This document shows, piece by piece, positions 45,485 through 54,267 of a stretch of 64,000 bases of DNA. Within the stretch, counting starts at the first letter, position 1, and every line of letters starts with the position of its first letter. Source of the stretch: Cellulosimicrobium funkei (lineage in GTDB: Bacteria; Actinomycetota; Actinomycetes; Actinomycetales; Cellulomonadaceae); NCBI RefSeq assembly GCF_004519295.1, contig NZ_SOZH01000011.1, positions 62,001 to 126,000 of the forward strand. Reading direction: 5' to 3'. The position numbers and the translations under genes are program-made. A model generated the notes under the pieces. The model searched no databases and was not told the DNA's origin. It saw nothing but the letters and a program-made list of their open reading frames with translations.

Positions 45485-46351
45485 TCAGTCCGGGAGCTCG
45501 GGCGTCACGGTCCGCGTGGTGCCGTCCGTGTACGTCGCCTCGTAAGCGAGGGTCGGTAGCGGGCCGCCCTCGCCGTCGGGACCGTCCACCGTCTCCGGGT
45601 CGAAGATCGGCCCGGGCCACCAGGCCACGAAGCGGCCGTCCTCGAGCGTCGTCTCGACGGCGGTCCCGTCCGCGAGCCGGAGCGTGAGCGCCACGACGTC
45701 GGCGCCGGCACGGCCACCCGTCATCGACAGGACGGGACGCTCGCGGCTCCACGGGTAGGCCTTGCCGCCCGACTGGAACATCGCGCCCTCCGCGACGCCC
45801 CGGGCGGAGGGGACGAGGTCGCCACCGCCCGCGGACCCGGCGGAGACGTCCTCCGCCTCGTCCGCGCCCGGGGGCAGGTAGCCGACGCACGACGACTGCA
45901 GCGTCTGCCCCTGCGCGTCGTCGTGGAGGTACATCACGGCCGCCCACGAGCCGCGACGCTCCGCGAGCACCACGTCGTCGACGGTCACCGCCCGCTCGGA
46001 GCCCAGCCGCGCCTGGCACGCCGCGTCGAGCACGGCGAGGTCCTGCGAGGAGAGGGCGTCCGGCTCGGGCGTCCACGACGCGAGCGCGTGCGGTGCCGGA
46101 CCGACGAACGGGAGCGCGAACGCCGCCGCCGCGGCGGCGGTCACGGCCACCGGGATGCCGATCCGGCGGGCCGCGCGGCGCCGGGCCTGCACGGCGAGGT
46201 GCCCGACGGCGAGCGCGCCCGTCGTGCCCGGCTCCTCGCCGGCGAGGATGCGGTCGAGGCCCTGCGCCGCTCGCGTGGCCTCGGCGGCGGAGAGGTCGGA
46301 CGCGGGGGCGTGATCGAGCCCGCGGAGCATGGTCAGGTCGTCGTGCGTCAT
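45485..46351 (-). CDS. Membrane-anchored partner of the ECF sigma factor (CU044_5270-like)
   Basis: The 288-residue protein has a cytoplasmic N-terminus (about 1-60; LRGLDHAPASDLSAAEATRAAQGLDRILA), one membrane helix (about 66-85; IGIPVAVTAAAAAAFALPFV) and an extracytoplasmic domain. It resembles proteins encoded after actinobacterial ECF factors, which probably act as anti-sigma factors. A pair of cysteines (AACQARL, SSCVGYL) lies outside. The ATG overlaps the sigma gene stop (46348-46351). Confidence 0.75.
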   Translation of the reverse strand: MTHDDLTMLRGLDHAPASDLSAAEATRAAQGLDRILAGEEPGTTGALAVGHLAVQARRRAARRIGIPVAVTAAAAAAFALPFVGPAPHALASWTPEPDALSSQDLAVLDAACQARLGSERAVTVDDVVLAERRGSWAAVMYLHDDAQGQTLQSSCVGYLPPGADEAEDVSAGSAGGGDLVPSARGVAEGAMFQSGGKAYPWSRERPVLSMTGGRAGADVVALTLRLADGTAVETTLEDGRFVAWWPGPIFDPETVDGPDGEGGPLPTLAYEATYTDGTTRTVTPELPD

Positions 46352-46944
46352 CGGAGCGCCTCCTGGGCGGTGACGTCGAGGGATGGGGTCGGGAGGGCGG
46401 CGGGCCGGTGGTCCTCGCCGTCCGCGCCGGTTCCCTCGTCGAGGGCGAGCAGCCGGCGGAGCGCCGTGCGAGCGCGGTGCAGGCGGAGCCGGTAGGCGAC
46501 CGCCGAGATGCCGATGACGCGTCCGGCGTCAGCGGACGGCAGGTCCTCCCAGAGGAGCAGCGACAGCACCTCCTGCTGCTCCGGGGTGAGCCGGCGCCAC
46601 GCCGCGGCGAGGTCGGAGCGCGCGGCGGTCTGCTCGTCGGGGGCCGGGAGCATCGGCTCGGGCTGCGCGGCGAGCCGGACACCGAGCGCACCGCGTCGCG
46701 TGCTCGCCCGCCGGTCGTTGAGGAGGCAGCCGCGCGCGACCCCGAACAGCCACGCCCGTTGCGCGTCCCGGGTCGGTGGGAGGTCGCGCATCCGCCGCCA
46801 CGCGACGACGAACGCCTCGTGGACGACGTCCTCGGCGTGGTCGTCGTCGGTGCGTCGCCGCACGAAGCGCAGCACGTCGGCGTACGTGTCTCGGTAGAGG
46901 TCGCGGAACCGTTCCTCACGGTCCGCCACGGGAGGTGGGCTCAT
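46348..46944 (-). CDS. ECF-type RNA polymerase sigma factor
   Basis: The 198-residue protein has region 2 (RFRDLYRDTYADVLRFVRRRT, HAEDVVHEAFVVAWRRM) and region 4 (WRRLTPEQQEVLSLLLWEDLPSADAGRVIGIS, RLRLHRARTALRRLLAL). The segment AYRLRLHRAR replaces the common VKSRLxRAR. It is translated ATGA-overlapping with a membrane partner. It lies 43 bases after dnaX on the same strand and could be read from dnaX or from a short promoter there. Confidence 0.9.
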   Translation of the reverse strand: MSPPPVADREERFRDLYRDTYADVLRFVRRRTDDDHAEDVVHEAFVVAWRRMRDLPPTRDAQRAWLFGVARGCLLNDRRASTRRGALGVRLAAQPEPMLPAPDEQTAARSDLAAAWRRLTPEQQEVLSLLLWEDLPSADAGRVIGISAVAYRLRLHRARTALRRLLALDEGTGADGEDHRPAALPTPSLDVTAQEALR

Positions 46945-46987
46945 ACCTCGTACGTGTCCGGCAGCCGGCCCGCTGTTTCGAGGGGCG

Positions 46988-49900
46988 TCAGCCCTGGTCC
47001 TGGATCTCCTCGATGATCTTGCCGTCGAGCAGGCTCACCACGAGCGCCGTCCCGACGAGGCCCGTCGAGACGATGTCGGGGTCGTCGGCGGACGGGAGGT
47101 CGTCCATGGGGTCGGCCGTGGACGGTTCGCCCCGCCGGGCGGGTTCCTCGGCGGGCCGCGGGACGCGGGCCGCCGCGATCGCCGCGCGAGCGGCGGAGAC
47201 GCCGCGCAACGGTGCGGCCGACGTGCCTGCGGACGCCGGTGCGGCGGGGGCCGCCGCGCGGGCGGGCGCCCCTTGCGACGAGGCCGCGGGCGACGCCGCG
47301 GACGGCCGTCCGGGCGCCGTCGGCGCGGTGGCGGCGGACGGCGCGGTGCGGGCGGGGGCCTGCGTGGAGGCCGGGGTGGTCGGCGGGGCAGGTTCGAGCA
47401 CGGGCTCCGGCTCGGGGCCGTCGTCGAGGTCGACGGGCGGCTCCGCGGGCAGCCCCGCGAGCCACGCCTCGTCCGCGCTGTCCACGCGCGGTGCGGGCGC
47501 CGGTGCGGACGCCGGGACCGACGCCCCGGCGAGCCAGGCCTCGTCGGCGGCGTCCACCACGGTCGAGCTTGCCCGCGGCGGGGCGGGTGCGGTCTCGGTG
47601 CTCGGTCGCTCCTGGAGCGCGACGGCGGCGCGCGGGGCCTCGTGCGCCTCCGCGGCCTCGTCCGCCGGGCGGGAGGTGCTCGCGGAGCGGGCGGCGCCGG
47701 GCGCGCTCGGCGCCGCGACGGTCGCGACCGGCGTCCCTGCCTGCGAGCCGCCCGGTCCGTGGAGGGCGGCAGCCCCGACGCTCGCCGAGGCGGACCCCGC
47801 GGGGCCGGGCACGGCAGGAGCCGCTGCCGTCGGGGCGCTCGCCGCCGGGCCGGACGACGTGGCGACGGGCGACGCGGGGCCCGACGGCGCGGAGCCGCCG
47901 GACGGCGCGGGCGCTACCGGCGCAGGGCCGGACGACGGCGCCGAGCCGCCGCCCGCCTGACCACCCTCGTCGAGGCGCGGCTCGACGCGGACCTGGAGCC
48001 CGAGCGTCTGGTAGACGACGTCCTGGACCGCGCTCGTGTGCCGGGACGACGAGAACGTCCGGGCCAGCCCGGGCGAGGGGAAGGCGAGGTAGAGCACGTC
48101 GGCGCCGAGCTCCGCGACCTGCGCGTTGGCGCTCACCAGCGACCACGTCACGGGGCTCGCACGCAGGTTCTCGAGGACCTCCGGCCAGCGCCGGCGCAGC
48201 TCCTCCGTCGTCAGGGCAGGGCTCGCGCCACCCGCCGCCGGAGCAGACGACGCAGCCGCCTCCTGCCGGGGAGCCGCCTCGCGCGGCGTCGACGGCCGCG
48301 GGGTCTCCTCGCGCGGCGCCTCCTCGCGTGACGCCTCCGGGCGCGATGCCTCGGGGTGCCGTGCCTCGGGGGCGTGGGAGGGAGCATCCGCCGAGGCAGC
48401 AGAGGCAGCGGTCTCGCGGGCGCCGTCGTCCGGGGCCTCGGACTCCGCGACGGACGTCGTGCCGGCCCCGGCGCCGGACGCCGCGTCGGGCGCGGTGCGC
48501 GGCGGGGCGCTCGCCGCACCCGACACGGGACCGGTCCGCTCGGGGGCGGACGCCTCGGCAGGCGCGGTCTCCTCGCGCGGCGCGGACGAGTGCGTGGGAG
48601 CGGACGACCCGACGGCCGACCCGGCGCTGTCGACCGCCGACGACCCCGCACCGTCGGCCGCGCGCGACGCGGCAGCGGGTGATGCGGAATCGGGCGACGC
48701 GGCGGCAGGCGACGCGGAGGCGTCGCCGGACGGCCGGTCCTGCTCCGGCGCAGCGGGAGCCGCGACGCGCCCGACCGGCGTCGGGTCCTGCGGGGCCGGC
48801 GCGCTCGCCGGTGCCGCGGCGGGCTGGCCCGGTCGCGCGGGCCGGAGCGCCGCGCGGACGGCAGCGGCACCGGTGAGGCCCGAGGAGGGCGCGCCGGCCG
48901 GAGCAGCAGCCGGGGCCGTCGCGGTGGCCGCGGCGGCGTCGCCCGGGGCGGGCGTCCCCGCGGCCGGGGGGACCACGACGTTGCCCAGGCCTCCGCGCTC
49001 GAGCCGGTCGAGGCGCGCCGCGAACCCGGCCGCGCCGTCGTCCGCTCCGGGCAGGAGCAGGCGGGCCATGAGGAGCTCGAGGTGCAGGCGGGGCGACGTC
49101 GCGCCCGTCATCTCGGTGAGCGCGGCGTTGACGAGGTCGGCGGCCCGGGACAGCTCGGCCACCCCGAGGTGCTGCGCCTGCGTGCGCATGCGCTCGAGCT
49201 GGTCGGCGGGCTGGTCGCGCAGGACGGCCTGCGCCTCGTCGCCCGACACCGCGATGACGATGAGGTCGCGCAGGCGCTCGAGCACGTCCTCGACGAAGCG
49301 CCGCGGCTCGTGCCCCGTCGCGATGACGTGGTCCACGACCCGGAAGATGCTCGCGCCGTCGCGCGCGGCGAGCGCGTCCACGACGTCGTCGAGCAGGGTC
49401 GCGTGCGTGAAGCCGAGGAGCGCGACCGCGCGCTCGTACTCGACGGCGCCGTCCTCGGCACCCGCCATGAGCTGGTCCATGACGGACAGCGAGTCACGGA
49501 CCGAGCCGCCGCCCGCGCGCGTGACGAGCGGGACCACGCCGCTGCCGATCGACACGCCCTCGGCCGCGCACAGCTCCTCGAGGTAGGGGCCGAGCACGTC
49601 CGGCGGGACGAGGCGGAAGGGGTAGTGGTGCGTGCGCGAGCGGATGGTGCCGATGACCTTGTCCGGCTCCGTCGTCGCGAACACGAACTTCACGTGCTCC
49701 GGCGGCTCCTCGACGAGCTTGAGCAGGGCGTTGAAGCCCTGCGGCGTCACCATGTGCGCCTCGTCGAGGATGAAGATCTTGTACCGGTCGCGCGCGGGAG
49801 CGAACGCCGCGCGCTCGCGCAGCTCGCGCGCGTCGTCCACGCCGTTGTGCGACGCCGCGTCGATCTCGACCACGTCGAGGCTGCCCGGGCCGCCGCGCGC

Positions 49901-50155
49901 GAGCTCGACGCACGACGGGCACTGCCCGCACGGCGTGTCGAGCGGGCTCTCGGGGGTGTTGCGCTCGCAGTTGAGCGTGCGCGCGAGGATGCGCGCGCTC
50001 GTCGTCTTGCCGCACCCTCGGGGCCCGGAGAACAGGTAGGCGTGGTTCACCCGACCGCTGCGCAACGCCTGCATGAGCGGTGCGGTCACGTGGTCCTGAC
50101 CGATCACCTCGGCGAAGGTCTCGGGCCGGTAGCGGCGGTACAGGGCGGTGCTCAC
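46988..50155 (-). CDS. dnaX: DNA polymerase III subunit gamma/tau
   Basis: DnaX is the motor of the sliding-clamp loader. The 1,055-residue protein has the AAA+ core in its first 370 residues: Walker A (SGPRGCGKTTSA), a zinc-binding cysteine group (NCERN, CGQCPSC), Walker B (FILDEAHM) and sensor motif (GGGSVRDSLS). The rest is unusual: two Ala/Pro/Ser-rich disordered stretches (roughly 400-660 and 760-1,000) flank a conserved domain (LTTEELRRRWPEVLENL). The tail ends VVSLLDGKIIEEIQDQG. The GTG start has a -10 box, TAGAGT (plus-strand ACTCTA 50163-50168), 7 nt upstream. The length is well above the 640 of E. coli. Confidence 0.93.
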   Translation of the reverse strand: MSTALYRRYRPETFAEVIGQDHVTAPLMQALRSGRVNHAYLFSGPRGCGKTTSARILARTLNCERNTPESPLDTPCGQCPSCVELARGGPGSLDVVEIDAASHNGVDDARELRERAAFAPARDRYKIFILDEAHMVTPQGFNALLKLVEEPPEHVKFVFATTEPDKVIGTIRSRTHHYPFRLVPPDVLGPYLEELCAAEGVSIGSGVVPLVTRAGGGSVRDSLSVMDQLMAGAEDGAVEYERAVALLGFTHATLLDDVVDALAARDGASIFRVVDHVIATGHEPRRFVEDVLERLRDLIVIAVSGDEAQAVLRDQPADQLERMRTQAQHLGVAELSRAADLVNAALTEMTGATSPRLHLELLMARLLLPGADDGAAGFAARLDRLERGGLGNVVVPPAAGTPAPGDAAAATATAPAAAPAGAPSSGLTGAAAVRAALRPARPGQPAAAPASAPAPQDPTPVGRVAAPAAPEQDRPSGDASASPAAASPDSASPAAASRAADGAGSSAVDSAGSAVGSSAPTHSSAPREETAPAEASAPERTGPVSGAASAPPRTAPDAASGAGAGTTSVAESEAPDDGARETAASAASADAPSHAPEARHPEASRPEASREEAPREETPRPSTPREAAPRQEAAASSAPAAGGASPALTTEELRRRWPEVLENLRASPVTWSLVSANAQVAELGADVLYLAFPSPGLARTFSSSRHTSAVQDVVYQTLGLQVRVEPRLDEGGQAGGGSAPSSGPAPVAPAPSGGSAPSGPASPVATSSGPAASAPTAAAPAVPGPAGSASASVGAAALHGPGGSQAGTPVATVAAPSAPGAARSASTSRPADEAAEAHEAPRAAVALQERPSTETAPAPPRASSTVVDAADEAWLAGASVPASAPAPAPRVDSADEAWLAGLPAEPPVDLDDGPEPEPVLEPAPPTTPASTQAPARTAPSAATAPTAPGRPSAASPAASSQGAPARAAAPAAPASAGTSAAPLRGVSAARAAIAAARVPRPAEEPARRGEPSTADPMDDLPSADDPDIVSTGLVGTALVVSLLDGKIIEEIQDQG

Positions 50156-50233
50156 CCCGGTCACTCTAGACGTCGCGACCCACACGCACGAGGTCGCTCC
50201 GCCGTCGGTCCCGCCGGTCCCGGCCCGGCCGCG

Positions 50234-50896
50234 TCAGCGGTGCAGCGCCTTGCGCGCGAGCCAGTTGCCCAGCAGCTGCGCGACCTGCACGATCGCGATG
50301 ATGACGAGCACCGTCACGACCACGACCCCCCAGTTGTAGCGCTGGTAGCCGTAGACGATCGCGAAGTTCCCCAGCCCGCCGCCGCCGATGATCCCGGCGA
50401 TCGCCGACATGTCGAGCACCGCGATGAAGAGGAACGTGTAGCCGAGGATGAGCGGCGCGAGCGCCTCGGGCACGAGCACCGTCGTGATGATGCGCCACGA
50501 CGACGCGCCCATGGCGCGCGCCGCCTCGATCACGCCCGGGTCGATGCCCACGAGGTTCTGCTCGACGATGCGGCTCGTGCCGAACGCCGTCATCACCGAC
50601 AGCGGGAAGATGAACGCCTCCGTGCCGAGCGTCGTCCCGACCACCTGGAGCGTCACCGGCCCGAGCAGCGTGACGAAGATGATGAACGGGATCGGCCGCA
50701 CGATGTTGACGAGCACGTTGAGCACGCCGAACACCCAGCGGTTGGCGAGCAGGTTGCCGCGTCGCGTCACGTAGAGCGCGATGCCGAGCGCGAGGCCCGC
50801 GACGCCGCCCGTGAGCAGGGCGACGGACACCATCTGGAGCGTCTGGCCGAACGACTCGACGAGGATCGGCCACAGCTGGGACCAGTCGCGGTTCAT
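50234..50896 (-). CDS. metI: Methionine ABC transporter permease
   Basis: The 220-residue protein has five or six helices and the MetI signature (GIDPGVIEAARAMGASSWRIITTVLVPEA) contacting the ATPase. Conserved segments are VRPIPFIIF and AGIIGGGGLGNFAI. Together with MetN and MetQ it imports methionine or related sulfur amino acids. The ATG shares its A with the metN TGA (TGATG). Confidence 0.93.
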   Translation of the reverse strand: MNRDWSQLWPILVESFGQTLQMVSVALLTGGVAGLALGIALYVTRRGNLLANRWVFGVLNVLVNIVRPIPFIIFVTLLGPVTLQVVGTTLGTEAFIFPLSVMTAFGTSRIVEQNLVGIDPGVIEAARAMGASSWRIITTVLVPEALAPLILGYTFLFIAVLDMSAIAGIIGGGGLGNFAIVYGYQRYNWGVVVVTVLVIIAIVQVAQLLGNWLARKALHR

Positions 50897-52104
50897 CAGC
50901 GGCCTCCGAGGTTGCCGTGGCGGAAGAGGGTGTCGCGGGCGAGGCCGTACGGGTCGCCCGGGTCGTCGTCGGTCGGGTCGGGGGCGTCCTCGTCGGCCGG
51001 AGCCGCGGCGAGGCGCGCGACGCGCGGGTCGTCGAGCGGGTGCTCCGCCGTCCCGAGGTCGACGACGTCGGCGCGCTCGCCCAGCGCGAGGAGGAACGGC
51101 GCGATGCGGTCCTCGGGCGCGTCGAGCTCGACGGTGAGCGACCCGAACGGCCGCTCCCCCACCTCGGAGATGCCGCCGTAGACGACGGACCCGTCGACGT
51201 CGTGCTCGCGCAGCAGGCGGAACAGGTCCGTCCCGGTGCTCGCGCCCTCGCGCACGCCGACCGTCACGAGCCGGCCCGGGTGGCGCTCGCGCAGGCGGGC
51301 GAGCGTCTCGCGCGACGGCCGGTCGTGCAGCGCGGTGCCGACGAACCGCTGCGCGGCGTCGGCGCGGGGCGCGGAGAAGACGTCGTACACGTCGCCCGTC
51401 TCGACGACCCGCCCGTGCTCCATCACGGCGACGCGGTGGCACGTCGAGCGCACGACCTCCATCTCGTGCGTGATGACGACGATGGTGATGCCGAGCTCGG
51501 CGTTGACGCGCCGCAGGAGCGCGAGGACCTCGCGCGTCGTCTCGGGGTCGAGCGCGGAGGTCGCCTCGTCGGCGAGGAGGATCGTGGGCTGCGCCGCGAG
51601 CGCGCGGGCGATCCCGACGCGCTGCTTCTGCCCGCCCGAGAGCTGGCGCGGGTACGCCTTCGCCTTGTCCGCGAGCCCGACGAACGCGAGGAGCTCCGCG
51701 ACGCGCGCTGCCCGCTTCTCGCGCGACCAGCCCGCCACCTTGAGCGGGTAGGCCACGTTCCCGGCGACGGTGCGCGACGACAGCAGGTTGAACTGCTGGA
51801 ACACCATCCCGATGCGCGAGCGCACCTCGCGCACGCGGCGCTCGGACAGGCCCGTGATGACCTGCCCGTCGACGACGACCTCGCCGCTCGTCACCGTCTC
51901 CAGCGCGTTGACGAGCCGCACGAGCGTCGACTTCCCGGCGCCGGAGTAGCCGATGACGCCGAAGATCTCGCCACGGCGGATGGACAGCGAGACGTCGTCG
52001 ACCGCGTGCACGGCACCGTCGCCCTCGCCGAAGGTCTTGCTCACGTGGCGCAGCTCGATCGCGGGCTGCTCGTCACCACCCGGGTCGCGGGGGACGTCGG
52101 TCAC
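50896..52104 (-). CDS. metN: Methionine ABC transporter ATP-binding protein with NIL domain
   Basis: The 402-residue ATPase has Walker A (IGYSGAGKSTL), signature LSGGQKQRV, Walker B (ILLADEATSALDP) and the H-loop (VVITHEMEVV). The C-terminal region (about 285-370) is the NIL ligand-sensing domain (VTVGVREGASTGTDLFRLLRE) by which substrate inhibits import. A disordered acidic tail follows. The GTG start has an AGAGGA site. A hairpin (52222-52252) separates it from metQ. Confidence 0.93.
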   Translation of the reverse strand: MTDVPRDPGGDEQPAIELRHVSKTFGEGDGAVHAVDDVSLSIRRGEIFGVIGYSGAGKSTLVRLVNALETVTSGEVVVDGQVITGLSERRVREVRSRIGMVFQQFNLLSSRTVAGNVAYPLKVAGWSREKRAARVAELLAFVGLADKAKAYPRQLSGGQKQRVGIARALAAQPTILLADEATSALDPETTREVLALLRRVNAELGITIVVITHEMEVVRSTCHRVAVMEHGRVVETGDVYDVFSAPRADAAQRFVGTALHDRPSRETLARLRERHPGRLVTVGVREGASTGTDLFRLLREHDVDGSVVYGGISEVGERPFGSLTVELDAPEDRIAPFLLALGERADVVDLGTAEHPLDDPRVARLAAAPADEDAPDPTDDDPGDPYGLARDTLFRHGNLGGR

Positions 52105-52221
52105 GTCGGAATCCTCTCGTCGGAGGCCGGGCCGCAGGGCCGGGCCGCCTGGCGCGGTCGGGCGCCCGCCGTCGGGCGAGCCGTCCGCCTGCCATCGTCT
52201 CTCCCCGGCACGACGGCGCGC

Positions 52222-52252
52222 GAGGGCGGGCGCGTCGTGCACGCCCGCCCTC
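52222..52252 (-). terminator. Intercistronic hairpin between metQ and metN
   Basis: Arms GAGGGCGGGCG (52222-52232) and CGCCCGCCCTC (52242-52252) form an 11-bp stem with a 9-nt loop, 24 bases after the metQ stop. It may partially terminate transcription and keep MetQ more abundant than MetNI. Confidence 0.65.
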
Positions 52253-52275
52253 CCGTCGCCCGGGACGTGCCGGGG

Positions 52276-53178
52276 TCAGCCGCGGATGTCGTCCTCGATG
52301 CCCGCGAGGATCTCCTGGAGCTCCGCCGGGGAGTTCTCCTTGATGACTGCGGTGCCGCCCGACGCCTTCTTCTCGGCCTCGACGACCTCCGGCGAGTGCG
52401 AGAGCTCGGCGAGCTTGAGCAGCGTCTCGTCGTCCTTGTCCTCGGCGCGCGCGACCCACACGTTGATGTAGGGCTTCGCGGCGTCGGAGTCGGGGTCGTC
52501 CTGGAACAGGGCCTCGTCGGGCGAGAGGCCCGCGTCCTCGACGAAGTCGTTGTTGATGATCGACGCGTCGACCGACTGGAGCTGGATCGGGGTCTGCGCG
52601 GCGTCGACGGGCGTGACGGTCACCTTCGAGCTGGGCAGCACGTCGGCCTCGGTGGAGATGGAGCTCCCGCCGTCCTTGAGCTCGACGAGGCCGGCCTCCT
52701 GCAGCACGAGGAGCGCGCGGGCGAGGTTCGTCGGGTCGTTGGGCACGGCGACCTGGCCGCCGTCGGGGATCTGCTCGAGCGACGTGTGCTTCGTCGAGTA
52801 CAGGCCGAGCGGGTAGACGGCGGTCGCGCCGATGGGCTGGAGGTCGTCGTTCGCGTCCACGTTGTAGCCCGCGAGGAACTGCAGGTGCTGGAACTGGTTC
52901 ACGTCGAGCTCGCCCTGGGACAGCGCGGGGTTGGCCTGCGTGTAGTCCTGGAGGTCGACGAGCTCGACGTCGATGCCCTCGGCCTCGGCCTGCTCCTGGA
53001 AGACGGCCCACTTGTCGTCGGACGCGCCGACGACGCCGACGCGGATCGGACCCCCGTCACCGCTCTCGCCGGAGGCGCCGCCCGAGGAGTCGCCGCCACC
53101 GCACGCGGTGAGGGTCAGGGCGGCCGTCGCGGCGATCGCGGTCCAGGTCAGGCGCTTGCGGGTGGTGGAGAACGACAT
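52276..53178 (-). CDS. metQ: MetQ/NlpA family methionine-binding lipoprotein
   Basis: The 300-residue precursor has a lipoprotein signal peptide with lipobox LTAC (Cys near 26) and then a Gly/Ser-rich linker. The NlpA fold shows IRVGVVGASDDKWAVF, ELVDLQDYTQANPAL, DVNQFQHLQFL and AVYPLGLYSTKH. It captures methionine or cystine outside the membrane and delivers it to MetNI. A GGAAGGAA site precedes the ATG. Upstream lies a 194-base leader with a cysteine-rich leader ORF. Confidence 0.93.
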   Translation of the reverse strand: MSFSTTRKRLTWTAIAATAALTLTACGGGDSSGGASGESGDGGPIRVGVVGASDDKWAVFQEQAEAEGIDVELVDLQDYTQANPALSQGELDVNQFQHLQFLAGYNVDANDDLQPIGATAVYPLGLYSTKHTSLEQIPDGGQVAVPNDPTNLARALLVLQEAGLVELKDGGSSISTEADVLPSSKVTVTPVDAAQTPIQLQSVDASIINNDFVEDAGLSPDEALFQDDPDSDAAKPYINVWVARAEDKDDETLLKLAELSHSPEVVEAEKKASGGTAVIKENSPAELQEILAGIEDDIRG

Positions 53179-53372
53179 GGGGGTTCCTTCCGATGACGGC
53201 GGCGCGGTCACGGGTGGCGACCGGCACGGCCGGGAGTGCAGGGGGTCCCTGCGAGGCGGTGGGGTTCGGGGTGCTTCCGGCGGGCCATCAGCCACGCGGC
53301 GAGCGGGGGCCGGTCGTCGTCGAGGACGACGCGGCGGGTGCGGCGCAGGTCTCCCTGCGGGTCACGACGGCG

Positions 53373-53474
53373 TCAGCAGCCGCACATTCGCCCGGTGCGC
53401 ACGCGGCGACAGCACGACGAGCCGGCGCAGGCTGCTGCGCGCGGGGCCGTGGTCACGACGTGCTGACGGGTCAT
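53373..53474 (-). CDS. Cysteine-rich leader peptide upstream of metQ
   Basis: A 33-residue ORF starts MTRQHVVTT and ends RRVRTGRMCGC followed by TGA. It holds five cysteines, including a CC pair and CGC at its end. An ATG preceded 6 nt upstream by a -10-like CATGAT (plus-strand ATCATG 53481-53486) suggests leaderless transcription, and TTGGCG further upstream could be a -35. This resembles the polycysteine leaderless ORFs that act as cysteine-responsive attenuators in mycobacteria. A small hairpin (GCAGG-GAGA-CCTGC, 53344-53357) lies just after the stop. Confidence 0.72.
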   Translation of the reverse strand: MTRQHVVTTAPRAAACAGSSCCRRVRTGRMCGC

Positions 53475-53655
53475 GCCGACATCATGGGCACGACGGCGGC
53501 CCGCACGCCAATCTCCGACCGCGAAAGTCCACGATGTGGACCGGAAAGTGATCGCATGCCGGGAACGGAGGCGCCTCAACCGGGCGAAAAGCGGCGAATG
53601 CCGCGAGGTGGCGGGCGGCACACTCGGACGGTGGGGCGTGCGGTCCGGGGACGCA

Positions 53656-53750
53656 AAGGACCCCTCGCACACCCACCAGAGCTCACCTACCCTTGCTGCC
53701 TTCCGGCCCTGGGGGAGTTCGGCGAGATGATGCCGCACGAGGGGTCTGCA
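53656..53750 (-). ncRNA. ffs: Signal recognition particle RNA (small bacterial type)
   Basis: On the minus strand CAGACCCCTCG (from 53748) pairs with CGAGGGGTCC (ending 53658). The apical loop carries CAGGGCCGGAAGGCAGCA, the GGAA tetraloop and Ffh-binding region typical of SRP RNA. The molecule is about 92-95 nt, the small actinobacterial form. It lies between metQ and tRNA-Ser, near dnaX, as often seen. Confidence 0.92.
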
Positions 53751-53915
53751 CCCACCCTAGCCCAGGTCGGTGCCGCGCTCGAAACCCGCTCCACCGCGCG
53801 CCCCGCCGCGCGCCTGATCGCAGGCTCTCCGGAGGCGATTCGGCCGGGGCGCCGCCGTCCGGTATCCTCGTTGCGCTGCTGTCGGTGCGCATCCGTGCGT
53901 CGCCGACCGTCGCCA

Positions 53916-54001
53916 GGAGGATTCGCCTAGTGGCCTATGGCGCACGCTTGGAAAGCGTGTTGGGTTAACAGCCCTCGGGGGTTCGAATCCCCCATCCTCC
54001 G
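53916..54001 (+). tRNA. tRNA-Ser (anticodon GGA)
   Basis: The acceptor stem GGAGGAT (53916-53922) pairs with ATCCTCC (53994-54000), discriminator G. The anticodon stem CACGC/GCGTG holds loop TTGGAAA with GGA at 53950-53952. A long variable arm is typical of tRNA-Ser, and the T loop is GGTTCGAATCC. CCA is not encoded. Confidence 0.96.
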
Positions 54002-54006
54002 CAGAC

Positions 54007-54040
54007 CGAAGGGCCCGCCGCACTCGCGGCGGGCCCTTCG
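54007..54040 (+). terminator. Terminator of tRNA-Ser
   Basis: Perfect 14-bp arms CGAAGGGCCCGCCG (54007-54020) and complement (54027-54040) lie just after the tRNA. A second hairpin follows. Confidence 0.88.
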
Positions 54041-54067
54041 TCGTCGGGGTGCGGGCGCACACCGAAA

Positions 54068-54095
54068 AGGCCCGTCGCACAGGTGCGACGGGCCT
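54068..54095 (+). terminator. Second hairpin downstream of tRNA-Ser
   Basis: Arms AGGCCCGTCGCAC (54068-54080) and complement (54083-54095) form a 13-bp stem with a two-base gap. It may back up the first terminator. Confidence 0.7.
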
Positions 54096-54267
54096 CTCGA
54101 CGTCCCGACGGTCCGACGCGCCGGGACGTGGCGCCGGCGGTGCCGCCGACGGCTCCCCCCAGCCTACGGGTGTCCGGCCCGGAACGGCAGGGGTGGAGAG
54201 CCCCGGAGTCCCGGATCTTCGCCACATCCACCCACCCTGGGAGCCCCCTGGACCCCTGGACAGGCGT

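Noticed and set aside
46945-46987. ECF-type promoter (GAAAC/CGTA) before the sigma gene at 46348
   Set aside because: The spacing (about 20 bases) is too long and the -10 too close to the ATG. Read-through from dnaX is as likely.
46988-50155. Programmed frameshift making a short DnaX gamma form
   Set aside because: No slippery A-run is visible after the AAA+ core; the frame is open throughout.
53179-53480. SAM-type riboswitch before metQ
   Set aside because: I could not fit any known SAM riboswitch core. The cysteine-rich leader ORF explains the leader better.
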